Below are positions 16,260 to 24,347 of a DNA stretch of 28,534 nucleotides, one piece after another. The translations under genes and the position numbers were made by a program. How positions within the stretch are numbered: position 1 is the stretch's first letter; the number at the start of each line of letters is the position of its first letter. The DNA is from Erysipelotrichaceae bacterium. Lineage in GTDB: Bacteria > Bacillota_I > Bacilli_A > Erysipelotrichales > Erysipelotrichaceae. A model generated the notes under the pieces. That model did no database searches and was not told the origin of the DNA. It was given only the letters and a program-made list of their open reading frames with translations. Location of the stretch: contig DOUE01000015.1 of the NCBI GenBank assembly GCA_003520745.1, forward strand, positions 57,620 through 86,153, read 5' to 3'.

Positions 16260-17129
16260 CTATTTGATGCCCGAATGGCTCATGGTGTTCATGACCTTCG
16301 ATTGCAATAAGATGAAGATGATCAGATTCGGCAGGAACATGATCAGACCGGCCGCGGCGGCCATGCCGACCCCGGCGATCGCGTTGGACGCGTTGGTCAG
16401 GGAACTGAGATAGAACGCGAAGTTCTTCAGGGTTTCATCGGCGATGTAAAGGCTGGAGGCTTCGGTGGCGTTCCAGGATGCTTGGAAGGTTAGGATCCCG
16501 ACGGTCGCCAACGCCGGTTTCACCAGCGGGATGACGATCTTGATCAAAATCTGCCAATCGTTGGCGCCGTCCAGGCGGGCGGCTTCGATGACCGCGTCGG
16601 GGACCTGGTCCATGAACTGTTTCACTAGGAACAGGCCGACCGGCATCGCCAAGGCAGGCAGGATATGGGCGAGGAAATTATCGGTCAAACCCGTTTGCTT
16701 GATGATGAGGTAGCGCGGGATCGCGACGGCGATCGGGACGAACATCAAGGCGATCTGATTGACGCTGAACAGCCAGTTCTTCGACTTGAATTTCTTCTTG
16801 GACAAGACATAGGCCGCGCCGGCCGTCACCAGCATCGATGCGAAGACGGTGATCGTGGTCGCCACGATGGAATTGAAGAGATAGCGGGTCATCGGTACGC
16901 CGGTCGTGGAGGATGTGCGCCAAAGGTCGATGAAGTTCTTGAGGGTCGGTTTCAGGACGAAGAAGCGCGGCGGGAACATGAAGAGTTCGTCCAGCGGCTT
17001 GAACGCCTGGTTGACGATGTAGACGACCGGCAGCACCATGAAAAGCGCCATCGGGACAAGGAAAGCGTAGAATTTAAGCTGCGATTTATCGAAGCGTTTG
17101 GGATTGATTTTCGTGCCTTGGAATGCCAT
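16260..17129 (-). CDS. Carbohydrate ABC permease A2 (MalG type)
   Basis: 289 residues, six hydrophobic segments, normal length for the family. The EAA loop reads IEAARLDGANDWQILIKIVIP. The sequence before the first segment is short and basic. The start at 17129 follows TTAGGAGGAAAGAACC, whose first bases are the stop codon of A1. The gene ends 9 bases before the propeller/Yip1 gene. It pairs with A1. Given the gene order, the large binding protein at 18083-20992 is its likely partner. Confidence 0.92.
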   Translation of the reverse strand: MAFQGTKINPKRFDKSQLKFYAFLVPMALFMVLPVVYIVNQAFKPLDELFMFPPRFFVLKPTLKNFIDLWRTSSTTGVPMTRYLFNSIVATTITVFASMLVTAGAAYVLSKKKFKSKNWLFSVNQIALMFVPIAVAIPRYLIIKQTGLTDNFLAHILPALAMPVGLFLVKQFMDQVPDAVIEAARLDGANDWQILIKIVIPLVKPALATVGILTFQASWNATEASSLYIADETLKNFAFYLSSLTNASNAIAGVGMAAAAGLIMFLPNLIIFILLQSKVMNTMSHSGIK

Positions 17130-17141
17130 GGTTCTTTCCTC

Positions 17142-18086
17142 CTAATCCCGGTCGGAAAACAGGCGGTACGCCAGTTTCGAGAAGCCCCACACCATCAGGA
17201 GCAATGCGACGGAAATCGCCGCGGCATAGCCCATTTCATAGCGTTGGAAGCCATAGTCTTCGATATGGTTGATGATGAGTTGGCCGGCGTATTGCGGGGT
17301 CGGGTTGCTGCCGGAGAGCGCGACGCCGATCCAGCCGCTGTTGAACGCCCCGACGATCGCCATGACCGCCCCGAACAACATCTGCGAATGCATGGAAGGG
17401 ATCGTGATGTAGATGACTTCCTGGAACTTGTTCTTGATGCCGTCGATGTAGGCGGCTTCGTAGAGTTCTTCGTTGGTGTTCAGGATCCCGGCCAACATCG
17501 CCAAGAACCCGATCCCCATCGCGCTCCACAGACCGACGATGATCATGATGTTCATCAGGTAGGCGGGGTCTTGCAGGAACTGGACGGGCTTGGTGATCCA
17601 TCCCCATTGGATCAGCAAGGCGTTGATATAGCCCGATTCGCTGCCTGAGAAGAGCGTACGCCAGACGACGGAGATGAAGACACCCCCGACCATCGACGGC
17701 GTATATAGAGCCAGGGCGAGGACGGTACGGGCTTTGGATTGGATCTGCGCCAACATCCACGCAAGGATGAACGAGAGGAAGTATCCTCCCGGCCCGACCA
17801 ACAACGCATACTTGAAGGTGTTGGGTAAGACGTATTTCAGGAAGATTTCGTCCTGGGTTAAAAGCGTGATGTAATTGAGCAAGCCTTGGAATTCAGGGGC
17901 TTGGATGGAGTTGAAATAGGTCAAGGAGAGACCGATCGCGATGGCGACCGGGATCGCCACGAAGAGCGAGAACATCAAGGCGTAAGGAAGCAGAAGCAAG
18001 AAGACGGAAAGCGCGTCGCTCAAGGTCCCGTTTTCACGTTTACGCCGGATGCTTGATTTCAATTGGTTGAACTTTCCCACGATCAT
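17142..18086 (-). CDS. Carbohydrate ABC permease A1 (MalF type)
   Basis: 314 residues with six hydrophobic segments and EAA loop YEAAYIDGIKNKFQEVIYITIP. The start at 18086 (MIVGKFNQL) is chosen because its ATG overlaps the TGA of the upstream binding-protein gene (ATGA) and AAAGGGGA lies just before it. A longer frame upstream lies wholly within that gene. Translation coupling to the binding protein points to a functional unit of binding protein plus A1 plus A2. Confidence 0.92.
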   Translation of the reverse strand: MIVGKFNQLKSSIRRKRENGTLSDALSVFLLLLPYALMFSLFVAIPVAIAIGLSLTYFNSIQAPEFQGLLNYITLLTQDEIFLKYVLPNTFKYALLVGPGGYFLSFILAWMLAQIQSKARTVLALALYTPSMVGGVFISVVWRTLFSGSESGYINALLIQWGWITKPVQFLQDPAYLMNIMIIVGLWSAMGIGFLAMLAGILNTNEELYEAAYIDGIKNKFQEVIYITIPSMHSQMLFGAVMAIVGAFNSGWIGVALSGSNPTPQYAGQLIINHIEDYGFQRYEMGYAAAISVALLLMVWGFSKLAYRLFSDRD

Positions 18087-20992
18087 TCCCCTTTCGCCGC
18101 TTCGATCTGCTCGATGATCCACGCCACGTCATGGACGATGTATTCTTTCAGGACGTTGCCGTCTTTATCCAGGAATCCGAATTCGATCATCTTGCGGCGG
18201 ATTTCACGGTCGATCGTCTGTTTCTGACGGTCGATGGCGACCCGTACCGGCGTACCGTCGAAGACGGTCGTGTTCCAGATGTCCGACATCCCGCGTTCCA
18301 GCATGTATTGCCCCGGCGTACGCGGTACGTCGTTGAGCCAACGGACTTGTTCGAGGATGACGGATTTATCGTCGTATTCGATCGGAGAATTGGCGACCGC
18401 TTCCAGGTTCGCGCTCAACCAGACGTATTCCGGCCCGTAGGTCGATTGCAGGTTGTAGGCGAAGGAGGTCTGCGTTTCGGTTTCCATCCACCATTTCAGG
18501 AACGTCCAGCTTTCGTCGGGCTTGTCGGTGTTGGAAAACACCATGCCCGAGGTTCCGTTGACGATGTCCCAACGTACGACCTCCCCTTCCTCGTTGACGG
18601 TTCCGGGATAAGGCGCCAGCGCCCATTGCCCGGCCAGTTCGGGGGCGGCGTTTTTGATTTGAAGGTAGGTCGCGAAATCCGCGATCCCGATCGGCAAGGT
18701 ACCGTAGCGGAAGGAATTATAGAAGGACGGGACTTGTTCGGGGATCGAGTACGTGGTGAAGAGTTCGCTGAGGAATTTCACCCCCGCGACCGCCTCGGGC
18801 GAATCGATGCCGCTTCGCAGCCCGGTGTTGTCATAGAGCGAACCGCCGTATTGATAGATGAACGGGCTGGTCTGATAGAACCATTTCAAGCTTCCGCCGC
18901 CCGCGGTCAGATAGTAGAAGTTCATGCCGTATCGTTGCAGTTCGGGGAGCAGATCCAACACATCCCGCCAGGTGTCGGGGACGCTCAGATCCAAGCCGTC
19001 GAAGATGTCGGTACGGTAGATCAAGGTATGGAAGTCCAAGGTTTCAGGCAGCGCGTAGGCATCGTCCTGATAGATGTAGGGAATCAGACTCCCCGGCGTC
19101 ATGCGTCCGGCGACTTCCCAGTAATCGTCGAAATCGGATAATTTATACGCGGCGCCGCGGATCGCGAAATCGAAAGGCATATAGGAAGGCAATCCCAAGG
19201 CGATGTCGGGCGATTGGTTGGCGGCGTTGGCCAGGATGAGTTTATTGACATCCGGCATGACCGAGATCTTGACTTTGATGCCGTTCTTCGCCGTGAAATC
19301 CGCATCGACCAATTTCTGCATCGTGTCGACGTAGGTGATCGAACGGTTGACCCAGACATTGAGGACCTTGGGGTCGTTCTTCGCGACGTATTTCTTTGAG
19401 GTGAAAGAAGAAACGAAGGAGATGACGCCGGCTTGGACGGATTCGATGAATCCCGCTTCCGCCACCATCGAGGTCTTCTTATTCCCGATCGCGATTTCAT
19501 CCAACGACATCGACTGGTCGGCCAATTCGGTCAGGCTATTCCCGATCATTTCGGTGACCGAACCGGTCTGGCTGTAGAGATCGTCGAGATACAACGGAAG
19601 TTCATCGGGGATTTCGCGCATCTGACGGATTTTATAGAGGGCTTTTTGGAGGTAGGATAGTGTCGACGATTCCATCCCGTTGGGGGCGTAGACCGAAGTC
19701 TCGGCCAAGATGGTTTCGATCAGGATTTCATACGCTTCAAGATATCCCGCGGTCTCGGGCAAAAAATTCGTCAGTTTCCATGTGCGGTTACGGTCGATGT
19801 CCTTCCCCGTGATTTTACGGATATCCAGGGCGAACTGGTTGATGTGGTCGATCAAGAGTTGAAGCGAACCCAACGATTCCTGTAAAGGCGCCGACTCGGC
19901 GCGCAATGTCAAGGTATGCTTGCCTTTTTCAAGTTTGAAGTAGAACGGGTCGCCGTTTTCGTCGCTTAGCGTCTCGATCGCCCATTTCCCTGTCCCGGTC
20001 ATGGGGAACGCATAGGCCGATACTTCCCTGAAGGGGATTTCGCCGTCGATCGCGACGGAGCGGAATACGGCGAAATCCGATTTTTCGTTCATATAATGGA
20101 CGGATAAATGGTAATAGCCGTCGGCCGGGACATCGATTTCGTAATCGAGGGCCTGGCCGGATTTCTTCCACGAAACACCGGCGATGATGTTGAGGCGTTT
20201 ATCCACCGGATCGAACGGGGCGACCGATGCGGAAGCATAGGAACTCATGCGCACAAACGAAGAGTTCTTACCGGCGTAGTGGATCGCATCGATCCTCTGT
20301 TCGAACTCCCCTGCCGGATTGATGGCGGGCTTCACGGACGCGTAGGTCGGGTAAGACCAGGGTTGAATGGCGTTCAACCCGCGCAACGAGACCGGGTCGG
20401 ATGAGATGTTGGTGATCTTCACCGTGTTCATTCCCGCGTTTAAAGCGAAACTCAAGGGTTCCACGGTGGAATAGGTATTGTTGTAGAAGGTGACGTTGCG
20501 ATAATCCAGATCCGCCAATTGGTTGGGTAAGGATTCATCGCCATAACTATCCAGCGCGAAGTCCTTGCTTAGGTCGCGCCATTGGATCGGAATGTCGATG
20601 GTCAAAGCCTCGCGGAACGGGACTTCCCCGTTGACTTCGATCTTCAGGATCGGGTTCAGCAAGGTTCCTTCGGCGATTTTCAACAACGCGCTGAAATGGA
20701 CGCGCACAGCATCCTCGGTCGTGAACGTGTACGTCACGGATTCCATGGCGCCCAGATCGACCTGCGTTTGTTCGCCGACCCCGTTGATCGCCGTGCTTAA
20801 GTCGGCGATTTCTTTGTCGCGCCAATAATCGATATGCAGGGAAATCGGCTGGTTGAGACTTCCGCTCAGTAGATCATAGGCCGCCTGTGACGCCTCACGA
20901 CTGGGCGTCGTATTCGAATTGGGGGTCGCGCAGGCGGTTAACCCGGTCAGGATCATCAGCGTGCTGAGAAAGATGAGTGCGATGCGTTTCAT
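18083..20992 (-). CDS. Large lipoprotein: N-terminal beta-rich modules fused to a sugar-binding protein
   Basis: 969 residues, about twice the length of a normal ABC solute-binding protein. Lipobox LTAC at Cys21. Residues about 45-190 and 270-375 look like beta-sandwich modules; the second (DYEIDVPADGYYHLSVHYM, AIDGEIPFREV, GKHTLTLRAES) resembles carbohydrate-binding modules of the CBM35/CBM6 kind. A helical linker region (about 380-530) follows. The family-1 solute-binding fold begins near residue 540 (VLNVWVNRSITYVDTMQKLV) and runs to the end with NGTSGMVFSNTDKPDESWTFLKWWM. The start at 20992 is chosen for GGAGGAATCCT and because MKRIALIF opens a clean signal peptide. It overlaps A1 by ATGA. 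It probably binds a longer glycan chain and hands it to A1/A2. Confidence 0.82.
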   Translation of the reverse strand: MKRIALIFLSTLMILTGLTACATPNSNTTPSREASQAAYDLLSGSLNQPISLHIDYWRDKEIADLSTAINGVGEQTQVDLGAMESVTYTFTTEDAVRVHFSALLKIAEGTLLNPILKIEVNGEVPFREALTIDIPIQWRDLSKDFALDSYGDESLPNQLADLDYRNVTFYNNTYSTVEPLSFALNAGMNTVKITNISSDPVSLRGLNAIQPWSYPTYASVKPAINPAGEFEQRIDAIHYAGKNSSFVRMSSYASASVAPFDPVDKRLNIIAGVSWKKSGQALDYEIDVPADGYYHLSVHYMNEKSDFAVFRSVAIDGEIPFREVSAYAFPMTGTGKWAIETLSDENGDPFYFKLEKGKHTLTLRAESAPLQESLGSLQLLIDHINQFALDIRKITGKDIDRNRTWKLTNFLPETAGYLEAYEILIETILAETSVYAPNGMESSTLSYLQKALYKIRQMREIPDELPLYLDDLYSQTGSVTEMIGNSLTELADQSMSLDEIAIGNKKTSMVAEAGFIESVQAGVISFVSSFTSKKYVAKNDPKVLNVWVNRSITYVDTMQKLVDADFTAKNGIKVKISVMPDVNKLILANAANQSPDIALGLPSYMPFDFAIRGAAYKLSDFDDYWEVAGRMTPGSLIPYIYQDDAYALPETLDFHTLIYRTDIFDGLDLSVPDTWRDVLDLLPELQRYGMNFYYLTAGGGSLKWFYQTSPFIYQYGGSLYDNTGLRSGIDSPEAVAGVKFLSELFTTYSIPEQVPSFYNSFRYGTLPIGIADFATYLQIKNAAPELAGQWALAPYPGTVNEEGEVVRWDIVNGTSGMVFSNTDKPDESWTFLKWWMETETQTSFAYNLQSTYGPEYVWLSANLEAVANSPIEYDDKSVILEQVRWLNDVPRTPGQYMLERGMSDIWNTTVFDGTPVRVAIDRQKQTIDREIRRKMIEFGFLDKDGNVLKEYIVHDVAWIIEQIEAAKGE

Positions 20993-21040
20993 AGGATTCC
21001 TCCGTTTCATAGAATTTCGGATTCATGATATTGACGAAAT

Positions 21041-22420
21041 CTAATCGCCGAACGTCGGCAAGTATTTTTGATTCGCTGAAAGATACTCCTCGAGCAAGTC
21101 TCGGGCGACGGTCAAATCGTCGACCATCGGATCCAGCGCCATCGCCTCAAGCAATGCTTTTTTATCTTGGTTCACGACGGCGGCGACGACTTTCTCCGCA
21201 AGGAAAATCTCCCTACGGCACCATTCGGCCACCGGATCCGGCAATTTCCCGACCCCGATGCCATGGATGCCATGTGCATCGATCAATGCCGGGACTTCGA
21301 CGATCGCGCCTTCCGGCAGATTCGTAATGTACCCACGGTTAGGCAGGTTCACCGCCTGGTCATAGAGAGGCTTGCCGGTCAACATCGCGACGATCAATTG
21401 TTCGGCACGCTCGCTGTGGGCGTGACGCAGTTCTTCGATCGACCCTTCGCCACGCGACAAACGCTCGATTTTTTCCCACATCCCTTCACGGTCCTGGCTT
21501 GCCTGATCCAAGGGATACATTTGGATATCGAAGCGTTCCCAGGATTTTCGCTGGACATTGTGGGTGAACGGCAGGTATTCCAGCATGTGGCAATCCCCGG
21601 AGACCGGCAATTCGCCGAAAACCGACAGGATTTCACGCGTATAAGGCTCGAACTCGAAATGCGAGTCCAAGAATCTTTGTTTAAGTTCAGGGAGAACTTC
21701 TTCTCCGCTTTGGCGATCTTTTATGCTTAAGATCCAGGTGAAGTGGTTGATGCCCGCGGCACGGACGTCATAACGTTCCTTACCGAGCTGTGCCATCTTG
21801 CCATAGGTCGACCAATCCTGCTGCCAGGTAAAGGTATAATCGTCCGGGATGTCGAATCCGCAATCTTCTTTGAAGAACTTCGCAAGCATGACATAGGCGA
21901 AATCGATCGCATGGCAGATCCCCACGATTTTGAGTTTCGTGAAACGTGCCGCCGCGATGCACATCCGCGGCACCGGGTTGGTGAAATTCAGGACCCATGC
22001 CTCGGGGCATAGGCGTTCGATATCCTTAAGGATCGGCAAGATCAGTTCGACGTTGCGGGCGGTGTGGATCAGCGCCCCCGGTCCCCCGTTTTCACCATAG
22101 TGACGGATCCCACGCTTCAACGCGATCTCCACGTCGCTCTTCCAACAGGCTTCCCGGTCGATCGCGACGGATAGGATGACATACTCGGCACCCTCTAAAA
22201 CATCATCGCGGTCAATGGCCGAAACGATTTCCATCCCCGCTTGCCATTCTTGGTTCATTCGCCGGGCAAGTCGTGTGATCTGGTCCAAACCGACCGGATT
22301 CACATCAACCAAACACAAGGTGCTCCCCTTCAGTTCTTCGGTTCTAAGAATCGCTCCGAGATTAACCAGACCGAACGATGCGCTACCGGCACCGATCACC
22401 ACGATCTTCGTTTTTCGCAT
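21041..22420 (-). CDS. GH4-family NAD- and metal-dependent glycosidase
   Basis: 459 residues, standard length. The N-terminal NAD-binding loop GAGSASFG, the acidic residue after strand 2 (LVDVNP), the metal-site block NFTNPV (about 146-152) and the Cys-His pair GICHAID (Cys169, His170) are present. GH4 enzymes work by oxidation at C3 and elimination. The CH motif (not CDMP or CNVP) points to the group acting on unphosphorylated sugars, such as alpha-glucosidases, alpha-galactosidases or uronidases. Phosphosugar hydrolysis is therefore less likely. The exact sugar cannot be read from the sequence. It is cytoplasmic and the first gene of the nine-gene operon, with a strong site (GAGAGGAGGG) and its own controlled promoter. 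Confidence 0.85.
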   Translation of the reverse strand: MRKTKIVVIGAGSASFGLVNLGAILRTEELKGSTLCLVDVNPVGLDQITRLARRMNQEWQAGMEIVSAIDRDDVLEGAEYVILSVAIDREACWKSDVEIALKRGIRHYGENGGPGALIHTARNVELILPILKDIERLCPEAWVLNFTNPVPRMCIAAARFTKLKIVGICHAIDFAYVMLAKFFKEDCGFDIPDDYTFTWQQDWSTYGKMAQLGKERYDVRAAGINHFTWILSIKDRQSGEEVLPELKQRFLDSHFEFEPYTREILSVFGELPVSGDCHMLEYLPFTHNVQRKSWERFDIQMYPLDQASQDREGMWEKIERLSRGEGSIEELRHAHSERAEQLIVAMLTGKPLYDQAVNLPNRGYITNLPEGAIVEVPALIDAHGIHGIGVGKLPDPVAEWCRREIFLAEKVVAAVVNQDKKALLEAMALDPMVDDLTVARDLLEEYLSANQKYLPTFGD

Positions 22421-22440
22421 ACCGAATCCCTCCTCTCTCT

Positions 22441-22469
22441 ATTCTATCAAAGCGCTTACAATAATTCAA
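22441..22469 (-). promoter_or_regulatory. Promoter of the GH4-led operon
   Basis: Minus-strand TTGAAT (22464-22469), 17-bp spacer, TAGAAT (22441-22446). The spacer is a cre-like site, and a LacI-type palindrome touches the -35 from above. Confidence 0.8.
22447..22460 (-). promoter_or_regulatory. cre-like operator between -35 and -10 of the GH4 promoter
   Basis: Minus-strand TGTAAGCGCTTTGA fits 13 of 14 positions of the CcpA cre consensus TGWAARCGYTWNCW. Confidence 0.6.
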
Positions 22470-22481
22470 GAAAACGTTTTC
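22470..22481. promoter_or_regulatory. LacI-type operator at the GH4 promoter
   Basis: GAAAACGTTTTC is a perfect 12-bp palindrome with a CG centre, directly upstream of the -35. The same motif recurs at the other promoters of the locus. Confidence 0.65.
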
Positions 22482-22490
22482 GTTCTGGAT

Positions 22491-22525
22491 AAAAAAAAGA
22501 AGGGGGACATCATGCGATGTCCCCC
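22491..22525 (-). terminator. Terminator of the 535-residue binding protein gene
   Basis: Minus-strand GGGGGACATC-GCAT-GATGTCCCCC is a perfect 10-bp stem, followed by TTCTTTTTTTT. It separates this gene from the GH4 operon. Confidence 0.9.
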
Positions 22526-22538
22526 GCAATCTTAGGAT

Positions 22539-24146
22539 TTATTTAAAATCGGAGTCTTCGAATCCGTAGAAGGTCTTCAATCCATTCTTCAAGGATGCGG
22601 AAGCATCTTCGAAGCGTTGGTTGATCGCGGTGTTCCAATCGGAAAGTTTGGATTTGACGGAGTCCGCCCAGTTGGCATCGGTACGACGTGCGCCGGCGAC
22701 TTCCGGATTCCAGATGTTATCCCATTCGTAGATGATCGGACGGCTTGCGCCTTCGAAATCATACGTCCAAGGATAGGCTTTGTCGGAGACGGCCCAGAAC
22801 TGACCGGCTTCCCAAATCTTCAAGACTTCATGGAAGCCCGGCATGACGGCTGCGTCTTTGAAACGGGTATGGTTAGGCGCGGAGTACCAGATTTCCATCT
22901 GTTCGTCGAATTCATCGCCGGTAACCAACGGTAGGGAGTCGTTCATCGCGGTCTTCAGGATTTCGCCGTCGAGGAATTCTTGATCGGCGCGGGCCTGCCA
23001 GGAACGGGTGTCCCCTGCCCAGAAGGATGCGAAGGTGTAAGCGAGTTTGACTTGTTCTTTTTCTTCGGCGGTGCATTCGGCGTTACCGTCGATCATGCAG
23101 TAGTTGGTGACGGCCATCGGGTCGAGGACGACGCCGACGGTATTGGGTTGATAGTCGGTGGAAGGACGCGGGTAGATATCCCAGTCCGTGGATTTACAGG
23201 CAGCCCAGTGGGAAGGATCCGGATTGGCGCAATCGCCCATCATCCAGGGATCTCCTCCGTTGGTGAGGATCTTGTTTTCCATGAAGAATTTGTGCGACCA
23301 CCACCAGTTGGCGTTCATCACTTCGTCGGAAACCAATCCGAGGTCGCGTTGTGTCCAAATCGCGGATTTCGACCATTCGGGGACGAAGTCCAACAACGCT
23401 TTGATTTCATCGGAATCGAGGTCGACATAGTCGCCCGTTCCCTTATAGTTGAACATCATTTCTTCGAAAGAGGTGGTACCGGTGCGGATGAAGTTCATTT
23501 CGGTGTCCATCGCGCCCCAGAAGTTTTCGTTGTCGGCTTCGTTGATGAAGTCGGTGTATTCTTCGATGGTCCAATTGACGCCCGGCACGTCGATGTTGTT
23601 TTCTTCGGCCAAGGCTTTATTGACGTAGACGCCCCACGGTTGCAGGAACTGCGGGATACCGGCTTGGAAGCCGTAGTAGTTCATCATGCCCATGACGGAC
23701 TTGTTGAAGGATTTATAAAGAGGATCGTCTTTGAATTGGGAGAGGTCGGCGACCAAACCCTTCGCGACGTCACCGACCAAGTCGGTCGAAGCGTAGACAT
23801 CGGGGTAACGGCCGTGTTCGGCTTTGAAGTTTTCTAATTCTTGAGCCCAGCTTGTCCCGTTGTCGTTGGGTCCGCCGCTCTTGGCATAGACGTTGATCTT
23901 AACATTCGGATAAATAGCGTTAAAGGCTTTGGCAACGGCATAGGCGGCAGCCTGGTTTTGACCCTTAAGGTCTTCCGGTGCAAGGTCCTTGTGCCCGATG
24001 TCTTCCGCGAACGTTCCATCCCCCGACCAAAGCATAACGGAGATTTCGCCTTCGATCTTGGTGTCCAGTTTCTTGTAGCTGGAACAGGCCGTCAACATGG
24101 AAGCCATCAGGAATACGGCCAACGATAATGTAATGATTCTTTTCAT
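22539..24146 (-). CDS. Sugar ABC solute-binding lipoprotein
   Basis: 535 residues. Signal peptide with lipobox LTAC (Cys21), then the family-1 solute-binding fold (ISVMLWSGDGTF, DVYASTDLVGD, GAMDTEMNF, WWWSHKFFMENK). The start at 24146 (MKRIITLS) follows ACAGGAGGGACACA; the longer open frame upstream has no such site. It has its own promoter and terminator, so it is expressed separately from the permeases, as is common for binding proteins needed in excess. Four Cys residues lie in the outer domain (306, 317, 350, 358) and could make two disulfides. By elimination it may serve permease pair B, but this is inference. Confidence 0.88.
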   Translation of the reverse strand: MKRIITLSLAVFLMASMLTACSSYKKLDTKIEGEISVMLWSGDGTFAEDIGHKDLAPEDLKGQNQAAAYAVAKAFNAIYPNVKINVYAKSGGPNDNGTSWAQELENFKAEHGRYPDVYASTDLVGDVAKGLVADLSQFKDDPLYKSFNKSVMGMMNYYGFQAGIPQFLQPWGVYVNKALAEENNIDVPGVNWTIEEYTDFINEADNENFWGAMDTEMNFIRTGTTSFEEMMFNYKGTGDYVDLDSDEIKALLDFVPEWSKSAIWTQRDLGLVSDEVMNANWWWSHKFFMENKILTNGGDPWMMGDCANPDPSHWAACKSTDWDIYPRPSTDYQPNTVGVVLDPMAVTNYCMIDGNAECTAEEKEQVKLAYTFASFWAGDTRSWQARADQEFLDGEILKTAMNDSLPLVTGDEFDEQMEIWYSAPNHTRFKDAAVMPGFHEVLKIWEAGQFWAVSDKAYPWTYDFEGASRPIIYEWDNIWNPEVAGARRTDANWADSVKSKLSDWNTAINQRFEDASASLKNGLKTFYGFEDSDFK

Positions 24147-24177
24147 TGTGTCCCTCCTGTGGATTACTTCTGAGTTC

Positions 24178-24206
24178 ATCTTAGCATACTCCGAAAACGG
24201 TTTCAA
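24178..24206 (-). promoter_or_regulatory. Promoter of the 535-residue binding protein gene
   Basis: Minus-strand TTGAAA (24201-24206), 17-bp spacer, TATGC-TAAGAT (extended -10 at 24178-24183). Confidence 0.75.
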
Positions 24207-24227
24207 CTGTTTTATAAACCGTTTTCG
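24192..24227. repeat. Perfect 12-12-12 inverted repeat over the binding-protein promoter (double LacI-type operator)
   Basis: CGAAAACGGTTT (24192-24203) and AAACCGTTTTCG (24216-24227) are exact reverse complements, 12 bp apart. Each arm is itself a near-palindrome of the LacI type, with centres 22 bp apart (about two helix turns). The inner arm covers the -35 and spacer. Confidence 0.8.
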
Positions 24228-24244
24228 TAAAATCTTTCGGAATT

Positions 24245-24258
24245 TGTAAGCGTTACCA
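24245..24258 (+). promoter_or_regulatory. Full cre-consensus site upstream of the binding-protein promoter
   Basis: TGTAAGCGTTACCA fits all 14 positions of TGWAARCGYTWNCW. It lies about 40 bp above the -35. I saw no clear terminator in the rest of the 24147-24347 gap. Confidence 0.65.
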
Positions 24259-24347
24259 TGGTTTTTATCGTATCGCTTGACGATGACGGTGGTTTTGCTG
24301 TAAAATTTGCAGATTTTGGTGGGTTCCGATGAAATCTTTTCAGCGTT

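Noticed and set aside
18131..19141. 336-codon open frame on the plus strand
   Set aside because: Antisense shadow of the large binding lipoprotein.
22980..23837. 285-codon open frame on the plus strand
   Set aside because: Antisense shadow of the binding protein gene, with no start signal or recognisable domain.
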